NCBI GenBank assembly: GCA_016720065.1
Contig: JADJXY010000001.1
Coordinates: forward strand, 186,001 to 250,000
Source: Betaproteobacteria bacterium
GTDB taxonomy: Bacteria; Pseudomonadota; Gammaproteobacteria; Burkholderiales; Rhodocyclaceae
DNA: 64,000 nt
Reading direction: 5' to 3'
The notes beneath the pieces are model-generated. The model had not been told where the DNA came from and searched no databases. It saw only the letters and a program-made list of their open reading frames with translations. Position 1 is the stretch's first letter; each line of letters opens with the position of its first letter. This document shows, piece by piece, positions 53,639-63,455 of the stretch. A program made the position numbers and the translations under genes.

Positions 53639-54337
53639 ATGGAATCCTGGGACGACGACTCACTCGACCTGCCTTCCGTCGACGCACTCGAGGCCGAAGA
53701 GGAGCAGGACGAGACGGAGGACGAAGGCGCCCAGGCAGCGCCGACGCCGTACGTCGCCGATCCTGCCACTGAAACGGCCCTGCGCGCCTGGATCGGGCGC
53801 GTCGTAAACAGTGACGAAGCGGCGCTGGCCTCGCTCTACGAGGCCATGGTCGGCCGGGTCTACGGCCTGGCCCTGCGCATCACGCGGCAGGTTCAACTGG
53901 CGGAGGAAGTGGCCGAAGACACTTTCTGGCAAATCTGGCGCCAGGCGCCCCGTTACGATGCCGGTCGCGGGACTGCGATGGCCTGGATCATGACCATGGC
54001 CCGCAGTCGGGCCCTCGATGCGCTGCGCCGGCGTGAGCCCGCCGAGAGTGAAGCCGATATCGAACGTCTGGCGGAAAGCGGTTCCGACGCCCAGGCCGGC
54101 CCCCAGGATCTCCTGGAGGCCGTGCAGCAAGGCTCGCTCCTGCACGCCGCCCTGGCCAGACTCGACCCCCTGCCGCGTCAACTCGTTGCCCTGGCGTTCT
54201 TCCGTGGCCTCAGCCACGAGGAGATCGCCGACCAGACCGGCATACCCCTTGGGACGGTCAAGTCCCACATCCGCCGTGCCCTGGAGCGCCTGCGGCGCTT
54301 CCTCGCGCCGGCGGAACAATCGATGGTGACATCATGA
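53639..54337 (+). CDS. ECF-type RNA polymerase sigma factor
   Basis: A 232-residue sigma factor. An acidic N-terminal extension (DDDSLDLPSVDALEAEEEQDETEDE) precedes region 2 (LAEEVAEDTFWQIWRQAPRYDAGRGTA in parts: AEEVAEDTFWQIWRQ) and region 4 (LSHEEIADQTGIPLGTVKSHI). The pattern is that of RpoE/SigK-like sigma factors controlled by ChrR-type anti-sigma proteins, and a cupin regulator gene follows with ATGA overlap. I use ATG 53639; ATG 53627 would add four residues. Confidence 0.92.
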   Translation: MESWDDDSLDLPSVDALEAEEEQDETEDEGAQAAPTPYVADPATETALRAWIGRVVNSDEAALASLYEAMVGRVYGLALRITRQVQLAEEVAEDTFWQIWRQAPRYDAGRGTAMAWIMTMARSRALDALRRREPAESEADIERLAESGSDAQAGPQDLLEAVQQGSLLHAALARLDPLPRQLVALAFFRGLSHEEIADQTGIPLGTVKSHIRRALERLRRFLAPAEQSMVTS

Positions 54338-55152
54338 AACCCCCAGCCCCCCCCCTCACGCCTTCCGACGAGGCTCTCAGTCGCCTCCTCTGCGAAGACC
54401 TCGCCCCAGCTTCCCGTGCGCCTCAGTCGCCCGCCGGCCTTCTCGACCGGGTGCGCGCCAGCGCCGCCGCCCGTGCAGCCATGACCACCGTGCGCGCCCG
54501 GCAGGATACCTGGCGCAAGGTCATGGCCGGGGTGCGCAAGAAAGTGCTCTGGGACGGTCCTCAGGGCGCCTCGGTCCTGCTCGAATTCCAGCCCGGGGTA
54601 AAGCTGCCCGGCCATCGCCACGCCTGGCTGGAGGAGGGGATCTGCCTTTCGGGGGGCTTGCTGGCCGGCGACCTGGAACTCGGCCCTGGCGACTACCAGG
54701 CCTCCCCTCCGGGCAGTCGCCACGCGGCCATCACCAGTTGCCCGCGACGCGGTGCCCTCGCCTACCTGAGGGGCACTTCCCTCGGACACCCCGGCCACCA
54801 GATCGGCGAACTCCTTGGCGGGCTCCTGCCCGGGCAGGGCGCCCCCCAGCGTACCGTGCTTCTGCGGGATGGCGGCTGGCAGTCCGTTGCTCCGGGGGTG
54901 GAGCTTCTCCCCCTGTGGTCGGGCGGTGGCGTCGAGTCCCGTTTTGTCCGACTTTCTCCTGGGGCAAGCCTTCCGGGGCACGACCATCCGGTCGACGAGG
55001 AATGCATGATGCTGCAAGGCGAACTCTACTTCGGCGATCTCCTCGTCCAGGCGGGCGATTTCCATCTTGCCCCGGCGGGTACCTGCCACGGCGACGTCTG
55101 CTCCGAAAGCGGAGCTCTGCTCTTCGTGCGCGGCGGAGCGCTGGGGTCATGA
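54334..55152 (+). CDS. Double-cupin protein, ChrR-like anti-sigma candidate
   Basis: A 272-residue protein whose start overlaps the sigma-factor stop (ATGA), the usual position of an anti-sigma factor. It has two cupin domains: the first at about residues 60-155 (LPGHRHAWLEEGICLSGGLL) and the second at about 180-265 (LPGHDHPVDEECMMLQGEL, CHGD), each with HxH and acidic metal-ligand patterns. The N-terminal 55 residues should be the sigma-binding part but show no HxxxCxxC zinc site of ChrR. It may sense oxidants through the cupin metals instead, which is inference. Confidence 0.8.
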   Translation: MKPPAPPLTPSDEALSRLLCEDLAPASRAPQSPAGLLDRVRASAAARAAMTTVRARQDTWRKVMAGVRKKVLWDGPQGASVLLEFQPGVKLPGHRHAWLEEGICLSGGLLAGDLELGPGDYQASPPGSRHAAITSCPRRGALAYLRGTSLGHPGHQIGELLGGLLPGQGAPQRTVLLRDGGWQSVAPGVELLPLWSGGGVESRFVRLSPGASLPGHDHPVDEECMMLQGELYFGDLLVQAGDFHLAPAGTCHGDVCSESGALLFVRGGALGS

Positions 55153-55655
55153 AGAGCCGCTTCGTCCTGGTCAGCCGCTGGCTGATGCCCGCTCCCCGCG
55201 AGCGCGTCTGGGAACTGCTCGTCCATCCCGAGCGCTGGCCCCACTGGTGGCCCCGGCTCGAAAGTGCCCGCCGAACCGTGCCCGGCGCCGCCGACGGCCT
55301 GGGCGCAGTGACGGAATTCCGCTGGAACAGCGGCCTGGGTTATCGCATCGAATTCGCAGTCGCTACCGTGCGCGTCCAGGAACCCATCGAGCTCGAAGGG
55401 GAGGCTCGCGGCAACTTGCGGGGCAGCGGGCTCTGGCTCCTGGAGGAAGCCGGCGACGGCGCTCGCCTGACCTACCGTTGGGACGTGCAACTGGAAAAGC
55501 CCTGGATGCGTCTCCTCGCCCCGTTGCTCTGGCCCGTCTTTGCCCAGCGCCACTTCCGCGTCATGCGCGACGGCGCCCGCGCCATGGCGCACCAACTGGG
55601 TTGCGAAGCGGGCCGCGTCGAGGAATGGTCGAGTCTGACCTTGCGACCGAGTTGA
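55149..55655 (+). CDS. SRPBCC (START/polyketide cyclase-like) protein
   Basis: A 168-residue ligand-binding helix-grip protein (RWLMPAPRERVWELLVHPERW near the start; RLTYRWDVQLEKPWMRLLAPL later). Such proteins bind hydrophobic ligands. ATG 55149 overlaps the stop of the cupin gene, so sigma-cupin-SRPBCC forms one translationally coupled unit. The hydrophobic segment MRLLAPLLWPVFAQRHF near the C-terminus is common in this family and need not span a membrane. Confidence 0.85.
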   Translation: MKSRFVLVSRWLMPAPRERVWELLVHPERWPHWWPRLESARRTVPGAADGLGAVTEFRWNSGLGYRIEFAVATVRVQEPIELEGEARGNLRGSGLWLLEEAGDGARLTYRWDVQLEKPWMRLLAPLLWPVFAQRHFRVMRDGARAMAHQLGCEAGRVEEWSSLTLRPS

Positions 55656-55711
55656 GGAACTTCCCCCCACTCCGGGGGCCTATGGCTTCAATTCGTACCC
55701 GGAATGCGATC

Positions 55712-56236
55712 ATGAAATCTCTCTTTTCTCCCCTGGCCGCGATGTTTCTCGCCGTTGCTCAATCCGCCTGGGCGGCGGCGCCGGTGGCGGGGTCCGTGGC
55801 GCCGGATTTTGCCCTCCCCGATGCCAGCGGCAAGGAGAGGCGCCTCGCCGATTGGCGGGGACGCTGGCTGGTGCTGTATTTCTACCCCAAGGACGATACG
55901 CCGGGCTGCACCACCGAGGCGCGCAATTTCCGCGATCGGCTGGAGCGGTTTGCGGCCCAGAAGGCGGAGGTGGTGGGGGTCAGTCTGGACGACGGAGCTT
56001 CGCACCGGGCCTTCGCCGATAAGCACCGCCTACCCTTCACCCTGCTATCCGACGCCGGGGGCACGGTGGCGAAGCGCTACGGAGCGCTGTCCGATTTCGG
56101 TGTGTTTCGCTTTGCCAAGCGTTACACCTTTCTCATCGACCCCGAGGGGCGTATTGCCCGGACCTACCTCAAGGTCGACGCGGACGGCCATGCGGAGGAA
56201 GTCCTGGCTGACATCCGGCAACTGGGGGGGGCATGA
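55712..56236 (+). CDS. Exported peroxiredoxin, Bcp/PrxQ family, one-Cys form
   Basis: A 174-residue thiol peroxidase with a signal peptide (MKSLFSPLAAMFLAVAQSAWA), so it should act in the periplasm. The peroxidatic Cys lies in PKDDTPGCTTEARNF. The resolving Cys that PrxQ enzymes carry five residues later is replaced by Arg, so an external thiol must regenerate it. I use ATG 55712 for the clean signal; ATG 55682 would add ten residues. It lies between the sigma-cupin-SRPBCC unit and ahpC. Confidence 0.9.
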   Translation: MKSLFSPLAAMFLAVAQSAWAAAPVAGSVAPDFALPDASGKERRLADWRGRWLVLYFYPKDDTPGCTTEARNFRDRLERFAAQKAEVVGVSLDDGASHRAFADKHRLPFTLLSDAGGTVAKRYGALSDFGVFRFAKRYTFLIDPEGRIARTYLKVDADGHAEEVLADIRQLGGA

Positions 56237-56244
56237 TCGGGGGC

Positions 56245-56281
56245 ATAGGCATTGCCTATGATCTTTATCGGATCATTCAAT
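56245..56281 (+). promoter_or_regulatory. OxyR-type operator upstream of ahpC
   Basis: Four tetranucleotide half-sites have exact OxyR spacing: ATAG (56245-56248), seven bases, CTAT (56256-56259), seven bases, ATCG (56267-56270), seven bases, CAAT (56278-56281). The first pair is a perfect match and each of the second pair has one mismatch. A promoter candidate TTGGAT-N18-TAGACT (56281-56310) starts at its downstream edge, as expected for activation by OxyR. No oxyR gene is in the window. Confidence 0.8.
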
Positions 56282-56349
56282 TGGATTGATGGGGCGGCTG
56301 TTCCTAGACTGGCGTTGTTGCTTTTCCACCCAACCCAGGAGTCATCGCC

Positions 56350-56913
56350 ATGTCCCTCATCAACACTGCAATCAAACCCTTCAAGGCCACTGCCTTCCAC
56401 AACGGCAAATTCGTCCCGGTCACCGATGCCGACCTGAAGGGCAAGTGGTCCGTGGTCTTCTTCTACCCGGCCGACTTCACCTTCGTCTGCCCCACCGAAC
56501 TGGGCGATCTGGCCGACGAGTACGCCAAGTTCCGTGATCTGGGCGTCGAAATCTACGCCGTCTCCACCGACACCCATTTCACCCACAAGGCCTGGCACGA
56601 CACCTCCGATACCATCAAGAAAATCGCCTACCCCATGGTCGGCGACCCCACCGGCACCATCACCCGCAACTTCGGCGTGATGATCGAGGAAGAGGGCCTG
56701 GCCCTGCGTGGCAGCTTTCTCATCAACCCGGAAGGCGTAATCAAGGTCGCCGAAATCCACGACCTGGGCATCGGTCGTGACGCCAAGGAATTGCTGCGCA
56801 AGGTGCAGGCCGCCCAGTACGTGGCCTCCCACCCGGGCGAAGTCTGCCCCGCCAAGTGGACGCCGGGCGACGCCACCCTGGCTCCGTCCCTGGACCTGGT
56901 CGGCAAGATCTGA
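56350..56913 (+). CDS. ahpC: Alkyl hydroperoxide reductase subunit C
   Basis: A 187-residue typical two-Cys peroxiredoxin that reduces hydrogen peroxide and organic hydroperoxides. The peroxidatic Cys is in [14 protein letters not shown] (about residue 47) and the resolving Cys in [10 protein letters not shown] near the C-terminus. It is the E. coli-like AhpC partnered by AhpF, encoded 186 bp downstream after a spacer rich in stem-loops. Confidence 0.98.
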   Translation: MSLINTAIKPFKATAFHNGKFVPVTDADLKGKWSVVFFYPADFTFVCPTELGDLADEYAKFRDLGVEIYAVSTDTHFTHKAWHDTSDTIKKIAYPMVGDPTGTITRNFGVMIEEEGLALRGSFLINPEGVIKVAEIHDLGIGRDAKELLRKVQAAQYVASHPGEVCPAKWTPGDATLAPSLDLVGKI

Positions 56914-56922
56914 TTTCGCTCC

Positions 56923-57071
56923 CCGGCTGTCCGTGACTTTGTCGACTTCGCCTCGCCGTGCGACAGCACTGTCTTCGGCTCGTCTTCGCGTCACGAACAG
57001 CCGGTCACCGAAATCCCGACCTCGGTAACCGAAGGCGGGGATTCCACCGCCAAGCGGCCAACGGCCGCTTG
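56923..57071 (+). repeat. Three hairpin structures in the ahpC-ahpF spacer
   Basis: First, a long-range inverted repeat: CCGGCTGTCCGTGAC (56923-56937) with GTCACGAACAGCCGG (56990-57004), 14 of 15 paired. Second, a REP-like imperfect palindrome around 57010-57043 (AATCCCGACCTCGG with CCGAAGGCGGGGATT). Third, a perfect 9-bp stem CAAGCGGCC-AAC-GGCCGCTTG (57051-57071). None has a T-run. They probably stabilise ahpC mRNA or reduce readthrough into ahpF. Confidence 0.75.
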
Positions 57072-57099
57072 CCAGTGCAATTCCTTCAGGGAGAAAACC

Positions 57100-58680
57100 A
57101 TGCTCGACGCCACCATCAAGGCCCAACTGTCGGCCTACCTCGAAAAGCTCCAGCGCCCCATCGAACTGGTGGCGTCCCTCGACGACAGCCCCAAGGCCCA
57201 GGAAATGCGGCGCTTGCTCGTCGACATCGCCGGTCTTTCGGCGAAGGTCATCCTGCGGGAGGACGGTGCTGCCACCCTGCGTCCGTCCTTCTCCATCGGC
57301 GTGCCGGGCGAGGCAACCCGCATCCACTTTGCCGGCCTGCCCATGGGGCACGAATTCACATCCCTCGTGCTGGCGCTGCTGCAAACCGGCGGCCATCCGC
57401 CCAAGGTGGAGCCGGCGGTGATCGAACAGATCAAGGCCTTGCCGGGGACTTTCCGCTTCGAGGCCTTCATTTCCCTCTCCTGCCATAACTGTCCGGACGT
57501 GGTGCAGGCCCTCAATCTGATGGCCGTGCTCCACCCCGGCGTGGAGAGCGTCATGATCGACGGCGCCCTGTTTCCGGACGAAGTCGCCCGCCGCAAGATC
57601 ATGGCGGTGCCCACCGTCTTCCTCAACGGCGAACCCTTCGGCCAGGGTCGCATGACCATCGAGGAGATCCTCGCCAAGGTCGATCGCGGTGCCGCCCCCC
57701 GGGAGGCGGAGAAGATCGCCGGCAAGGCAGCCTTCGACGTGCTCGTCGTCGGTGGCGGGCCGGCGGGTGCGGCCGCCGCCATTTACGCGGCGCGCAAGGG
57801 CATCCGTACCGGCGTCGCCGCCGAGCGCTTCGGCGGCCAGGTGATGGACACCCTGGCCATCGAGAACTTCATCTCGGTAAAGGAAACCGACGGCCCCAAG
57901 CTGGCCGCCGCCCTGGAGCAGCACGTCAAGCAGTACGACGTCGATGTGATGAACCTGCAACGGGCGGAAGCGCTCGTGCCGGCCGGGGCAGACGGGCTTG
58001 CCACGGTGCGCCTGGCGAGCGGCGCCGAGTTGAAGAGCCGCAGCGTCATCCTCGCCACCGGCGCCCGCTGGCGCGAGATGAACGTGCCCGGCGAGAAGGA
58101 ATACAAGGCCAAGGGCGTCTGCTTCTGCCCCCACTGCGATGGACCCTTGTTCAAGGGCAAGCGGGTGGCGGTGATCGGCGGCGGCAATTCCGGCGTCGAG
58201 GCGGCTATCGACCTGGCCGGCCTCGTCGCCCATGTGACGCTCCTCGAATTCGACGGCAAACTGCGGGCCGACGCTGTGCTGCAGCAAAAGCTCGCCACCC
58301 TGCCCAACGTGACCGTCATCACCCAGGCGCTGACGACCGAAGTGGTGGGCGACGGCGAAAAGGTCACCGGCTTGATCTACCAGGACCGGGCGACGGGAGA
58401 GAAGCACGCCGTGGATCTGGCCGGCATCTTCGTCCAGATCGGCCTCTTGCCCAATACCGACTGGCTCAAGGGAACGGTCGCGCTCTCCGGTCGGGGCGAG
58501 ATCGAGGTGGACGCCCGGGGCCAGACCTCCGTGCCCGGCGTTTTCGCCGCCGGCGACTGCACCACGGTGCCTTACAAGCAGATCATCATCGCCATGGGTG
58601 AAGGCGCCAAGGCCTCCCTGGGGGCCTTCGACCACCTGATCCGCATGCCTGAGCCGCCGAGGCTGGCACTGGCCGCCTGA
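57100..58680 (+). CDS. ahpF: Alkyl hydroperoxide reductase subunit F
   Basis: A 526-residue flavoprotein that passes electrons from NAD(P)H to AhpC. The N-terminal tandem thioredoxin domain has the redox pair CHNC ([11 protein letters not shown]). The C-terminal thioredoxin-reductase module has FAD motif [20 protein letters not shown], active site CPHC ([11 protein letters not shown]), NAD motif [14 protein letters not shown] and the C-terminal [16 protein letters not shown] precedes ATG 57100. It ends against repeat copy B. Confidence 0.97.
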   Translation: MLDATIKAQLSAYLEKLQRPIELVASLDDSPKAQEMRRLLVDIAGLSAKVILREDGAATLRPSFSIGVPGEATRIHFAGLPMGHEFTSLVLALLQTGGHPPKVEPAVIEQIKALPGTFRFEAFISLSCHNCPDVVQALNLMAVLHPGVESVMIDGALFPDEVARRKIMAVPTVFLNGEPFGQGRMTIEEILAKVDRGAAPREAEKIAGKAAFDVLVVGGGPAGAAAAIYAARKGIRTGVAAERFGGQVMDTLAIENFISVKETDGPKLAAALEQHVKQYDVDVMNLQRAEALVPAGADGLATVRLASGAELKSRSVILATGARWREMNVPGEKEYKAKGVCFCPHCDGPLFKGKRVAVIGGGNSGVEAAIDLAGLVAHVTLLEFDGKLRADAVLQQKLATLPNVTVITQALTTEVVGDGEKVTGLIYQDRATGEKHAVDLAGIFVQIGLLPNTDWLKGTVALSGRGEIEVDARGQTSVPGVFAAGDCTTVPYKQIIIAMGEGAKASLGAFDHLIRMPEPPRLALAA

Positions 58681-58810
58681 GAGCCTGCGAATATCATTCA
58701 CCCCGCTCGGCGTTGCCAAGGCGCAGCCATAGTCCGAGCTATGGTTGCGCCTTATCGTGCATACCTCAGCACGCCGCTCGCGCGCGCCCGAAAAATTCAC
58801 AGGCGCTGAG
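58681..58810. repeat. Intergenic inverted repeat, family copy B, with inner hairpin
   Basis: The outer arms AGCCTGCGAATAT (from 58682) and ATTCACAGGCGCT (58796-58808) are related to those of copy A at 50229-50350. Inside lies a strong hairpin: AAGGCGCAGCCATAG (58718-58732) and CTATGGTTGCGCCTT (58739-58753), 14 of 15 paired, loop TCCGAG. The unit begins right after the ahpF stop, in the gap before the convergent kinase gene. Confidence 0.75.
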
Positions 58811-58815
58811 GGGGT

Positions 58816-59643
58816 TCAGGTCCGTGTCAGCAGTTTGGGCAAGGAACGCGCACTCCGAGGATCGACGCGTCCCTTTCCCGTCGCCCGCCGTGCGATGCTC
58901 CGCCAAAGGGCTTTGGCCGGAGCATCCAGCCTGTCCAGCCCAAGGTAGCGTTTGAAGAACCATAGGCGGTCCGAGAGCGACCAGTGAAGGGAGGGGATGA
59001 GCAGTGAATAGAGGTCGCGCTGGGCGCACTGGCTTCTGAAAGGCCTGCGGCGGGATTTTTCCAGATCGATGACCCTCGCCTCCACCGCGCCGTCGGGCAG
59101 GGTGCGGATATAGATGTGCTTGGGGAAGAAGCAACTATGCTGGAGGCGCGCATCGTGCATGCGGCGCAACAGGTCGGCCACCGCCTGCAGAACCTGGCGG
59201 CGATTGGCCCGTGGCGGTACGCCGTCCCGCAGCCAGCGGCTGACCTGCTCCTGCACGGAAACATAACCGACCAGTTCTTCAGTGGCGAGGATGGCCCTAT
59301 GCCCCACCGAACTGCGGCGCACGGCGAAATAGACGGGGACGAGGGCAGGAATCCCCAAGGAACGATAGAGCTCGATGCGGTCGAATTCACGCTGGAAGGT
59401 GGGGACCCCTCTGATGGGGTGGCTCAGGGCAAAGGTGCCATGGTTTTCCTGGCGTTTCAGGAACACGGCACGGCTCCCGCCCCCCGGTAGGGCGAGCTCG
59501 ACGCGGCTGACGCCGCTCCAACCCCCACGTCGGCGATTGGGCTCTTCGAACCACGGCGCTTCCAGCGCCCACACGTGATCAAAGTCCAGCAGGTGGTTAT
59601 GGGCAAGGATGTGCTGCCAATCCGGGTGGATGAAATCAGTCAT
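58816..59643 (-). CDS. Lipopolysaccharide kinase InaA/WaaP-family protein
   Basis: A 275-residue protein of the Kdo/WaaP kinase superfamily. It shows an N-lobe with FLKRQEN (Lys of the ATP site), FQREFDRIELYRSLG, the catalytic-loop equivalent RMHDARLQHSCFFPKHIYI and the metal-binding VIDLEKSRRRPF. It probably phosphorylates a sugar of the LPS core or a related glycolipid. The next gene on the same strand encodes a methyltransferase 93 bp upstream, but no glycosyltransferases are near. Confidence 0.85.
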   Translation of the reverse strand: MTDFIHPDWQHILAHNHLLDFDHVWALEAPWFEEPNRRRGGWSGVSRVELALPGGGSRAVFLKRQENHGTFALSHPIRGVPTFQREFDRIELYRSLGIPALVPVYFAVRRSSVGHRAILATEELVGYVSVQEQVSRWLRDGVPPRANRRQVLQAVADLLRRMHDARLQHSCFFPKHIYIRTLPDGAVEARVIDLEKSRRRPFRSQCAQRDLYSLLIPSLHWSLSDRLWFFKRYLGLDRLDAPAKALWRSIARRATGKGRVDPRSARSLPKLLTRT

Positions 59644-59736
59644 GTCACCAATCCGAGTGACGACAGGTGTCCCCCGCTATCTCCTGCAGTGCCGGGGCTG
59701 TAGCGGGGGAGGGCGATGACCATCGGTACCTTGTGG

Positions 59737-60432
59737 CTAGGGGGTGACTCGCAGGACGTAGGCACGCCATTTGTCCCAGTACTTCAGGAAATCCACGCTA
59801 CCGACCACCTCGAGCCCTGCCTCGGCAAATTCGGCCTCAATGTCGGACCGTGGAAGCAAGAGTCGATCGCGGGGGGCTGCATCCTCTCCGCGGCGCAATT
59901 TGCGGACCTGCTTGCGTTTATGGCGCCAAGCCCGGTAATTGCCATCGACCCAAAGGGACACAATGACGGTGCCTGAGCTGATGCGGGCGAATTCCTTGAG
60001 GATGAGCACCCGGTCTTCCCGCTGCTGAATGTGGTGTAGCAGTCTGATACAGAATACGCACTCGACAAAATCGTCAGGCAGGCCGGTTCCAAACGCAGAA
60101 CACTGAAAGGCCTTGGCAATACGTGCCGTGATCGGACCGGGACGGTGCTGCATGCCGGTATCGATCATTGCCTGGCTGTTGTCTGCGGCAAAAATGGTCC
60201 TTTCGGGCGACTCGGCCAGCATCTCCCAGAAGCGGCCCGTACCGCAGGGCAGATCCAGGACGGACTTGGGATTTCCGGCGAGGTGGAGAGCCTTGCGCGC
60301 CATTCCGATTTCGCGCCAGGTCGACAAACGTCGCCAGAATCCATTGTCATGTTTTTCGAGGTATTCGACGGCATGGTCCGGCGTGTATTTTTCGGAGAAT
60401 TCATAACTCGGGGACGGTTCTTGAGAGGTCAT
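59737..60432 (-). CDS. Class I SAM-dependent methyltransferase
   Basis: A 231-residue Rossmann methyltransferase. Motif I is VLDLPCGTGRFWEML; the acidic motif II is IFAADNSQAM; and CIRLLHHIQQREDRVLIL marks the post-I/motif IV region. The N-terminus (YEFSEKYTPDHAVEYLEKH) is seen in methyltransferases near LPS genes. The substrate is unknown. ATG 60432 has CAGG seven bases upstream; the frame is open to 60576 without a better start. Confidence 0.88.
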   Translation of the reverse strand: MTSQEPSPSYEFSEKYTPDHAVEYLEKHDNGFWRRLSTWREIGMARKALHLAGNPKSVLDLPCGTGRFWEMLAESPERTIFAADNSQAMIDTGMQHRPGPITARIAKAFQCSAFGTGLPDDFVECVFCIRLLHHIQQREDRVLILKEFARISSGTVIVSLWVDGNYRAWRHKRKQVRKLRRGEDAAPRDRLLLPRSDIEAEFAEAGLEVVGSVDFLKYWDKWRAYVLRVTP

Positions 60433-60615
60433 CGGGAGCCTGGTTCCGAAAAAAATGTTGGACGGTGCGATGGAGCGCAAGGGGAGACTCGGGGCGGTGA
60501 GATCAGCCCAAAGGCGCGAGCTTAACAGAGGCCGGGGCAGTGCCGGAGGAGTGCATCTTCGCGCCGCAAGATGCAAGGCCGCAGACCCTTGCGGATCGGC
60601 GGCCTTCGAATTTTC

Positions 60616-60692
60616 TGGTGGTGATGGGCAGAATCGAACTGCCGACCTATGGGTTATGAATCCATCGCTCTAACCGTCTGAGCTACATCACC
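60616..60692 (-). tRNA. tRNA-Met (anticodon CAT, elongator)
   Basis: The minus-strand acceptor GGTGATG pairs with CATCACC, followed by A and encoded CCA. The D-arm is GCTC ... GAGC, the anticodon loop TTCATAA carries CAT, and the T-loop is TTCGATT. It lacks initiator features, since the first acceptor pair is G-C. A tRNA-Ile2 with modified C34 also has CAT; the stem sequences look like elongator Met. Confidence 0.9.
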
Positions 60693-60709
60693 ACACAATG
60701 AGGGCGCGC

Positions 60710-60739
60710 ATTATAGTTTGCCGGCCGGATTAGGGTCAA
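60710..60739 (-). promoter_or_regulatory. Promoter of tRNA-Met
   Basis: On the minus strand, TTGACC (60739-60734), an 18-bp spacer, and a perfect TATAAT (60715-60710). The predicted start is just ahead of the mature tRNA 5' end at 60692. Confidence 0.85.
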
Positions 60740-60755
60740 CGTTACAACGCTGGGC

Positions 60756-60761
60756 TATAAT
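60756..60761 (+). promoter_or_regulatory. -10 element abutting the next start codon
   Basis: A perfect TATAAT ends six bases before ATG 60768. No Shine-Dalgarno sequence fits in the gap, so a leaderless transcript is likely. The -35 region (around 60733-60738) is poor and overlaps the divergent tRNA promoter. Confidence 0.6.
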
Positions 60762-60767
60762 CGACCC

Positions 60768-61118
60768 ATGCCTGTGCCCTCAGCCATCTACGCCGCCATC
60801 GTCAATAGCGTCATCAACGCCGTGGCCGACTTGCCGCCGTCTTCCCCAGAGGCGGCCATGATTGCGCTGTCCAGGGCGTTTCCGGCGGATAGCAAGCTTG
60901 GCGAACTCACGCCTCCGGTACAGCGGGAACTCCAGATCAACGGCAGTACGCTCTACGCTTCACCTGGCTTGCAATTGCGCGGCCCCAACAACCTGATCTT
61001 GATGCCCGGGGCTATCCAGGGGGCCGTGCCCGTTCGTTACCAGCTCGATTTGATGGGCAACGTCCATCGTATCTGGATTCTCACCGCCGCCGAAGTCGCG
61101 GCTGCCAAATCCCAGTAA
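60768..61118 (+). CDS. Hypothetical protein upstream of miaB
   Basis: A 116-residue soluble protein ([20 protein letters not shown] near the start; [20 protein letters not shown] at the end). I recognise no family and see no signal peptide or membrane segment. A consensus TATAAT six bases before the ATG supports expression. It ends eight bases before miaB, so both may be cotranscribed. Confidence 0.75.
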   Translation: MPVPSAIYAAIVNSVINAVADLPPSSPEAAMIALSRAFPADSKLGELTPPVQRELQINGSTLYASPGLQLRGPNNLILMPGAIQGAVPVRYQLDLMGNVHRIWILTAAEVAAAKSQ

Positions 61119-61126
61119 TTCCGCCT

Positions 61127-62456
61127 ATGCCTAAAAAGTTGTTCATCCGCACCTTCGGGTGCCAGATGAACGAGTACGATTCGGACAAGATGGCCGACGT
61201 GCTCGCCGCTGCCGAAGGGGTGGTCAAGACCGACCGTCCCGAAGACGCAGATATCATCCTCTTCAACACCTGCTCGGTGCGGGAAAAGGCCCAGGAGAAG
61301 GTCTTTCACGACCTGGGCCGGGTCAAGCACCTGAAACAGCAGAACCCCGACCTCGTCATCGGCGTTGGCGGCTGCGTCGCCAGCCAGGAGGGCGACGCCA
61401 TCGTCGCCCGGGCGCCTTACGTGGACGTGGTCTTCGGGCCCCAGACCCTGCACCGTCTCCCCCAGTTGATCGCCGAGCGCAAGGCGAAAGGCAAGGCGGC
61501 GGTGGATGTGTCCTTCCCCGAAATCGAAAAGTTCGACGCCATGCCGCCGGCCGAGGTGAAGGGCGCCGCCGCTTTCGTCTCGATCATGGAAGGCTGCTCC
61601 AAGTTCTGCACCTTCTGTATCGTGCCCTACACCCGGGGCGGCGAGGTGTCCCGGCCCTTCACCGACATCCTCACCGAAGTCGCCGGTCTGGCGGCCCATG
61701 GCGTCAAGGAAGTCACGCTCCTCGGCCAGAACGTCAATGCCTACCGGGGCGACATGGAGGGGAGCGAGGAGAAGGCCGATCTGGCGCTGCTCATCGAGTA
61801 CATCGCCGAGGTGCCGGGGATCGAACGCATCCGCTACACCACCTCCCACCCGCGGGAGATGACCCAGCGTCTGTTCGACACCTACCTCAAGGTGCCCAAG
61901 CTGGTCTCCCATCTGCATCTGCCCGTGCAGGCCGGTTCCGACCGGGTGCTGGCGGCCATGAAGCGGGGCTACACGGCCATCGAGTACAAATCGATCATCC
62001 GCAAGCTGCGGGCGGCCCGGCCGGATATCTCCCTCTCGTCCGACTTTATCGTCGGTTTCCCCGGCGAGACCGACGAGGATTTCGAGAAGACCATGAAGCT
62101 CATCGAGGAGGTGGGTTTCGACACGTCCTTCAGCTTCATCTACAGCCCCCGTCCCGGCACGCCGGCCCTGGAACTCGCCGACGACACGACCGCCGAGGTC
62201 AAGTCCGCCCGCCTGACGCGGCTGCAAAAGCGCATCGAGGAACAGGCCCAGGTCATCAGCCAGGCGATGGTGGGCAGCGTGCAGCGCGTACTGGTGGAAG
62301 GCCGGTCGAAAAAGGACGCCAACGAGTTGGCCGGGCGCACCGACAACAACCGGGTGGTCAATTTCGTGGGCGGGTCTGTCAACAGCGCGCGGCTCATCGA
62401 CACCTTCGTCGATGTCCGCATCACCGGGGCCCTGCCCCACAGCCTGAGGGGCGAGA

Positions 62457-62476
<20 letters not shown>
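61127..62476 (+). CDS. miaB: tRNA-2-methylthio-N(6)-dimethylallyladenosine synthase
   Basis: A radical SAM methylthiotransferase that modifies A37 of tRNAs reading UNN codons. The 449-residue protein has the N-terminal cluster cysteines ([28 protein letters not shown]), the radical SAM motif [15 protein letters not shown], and a C-terminal TRAM domain. It starts the conserved miaB-phoH-ybeY-corC run. Its end overlaps the phoH start by 20 bases. Confidence 0.98.
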
Positions 62477-63432
<956 letters not shown>

Positions 63433-63455
<23 letters not shown>

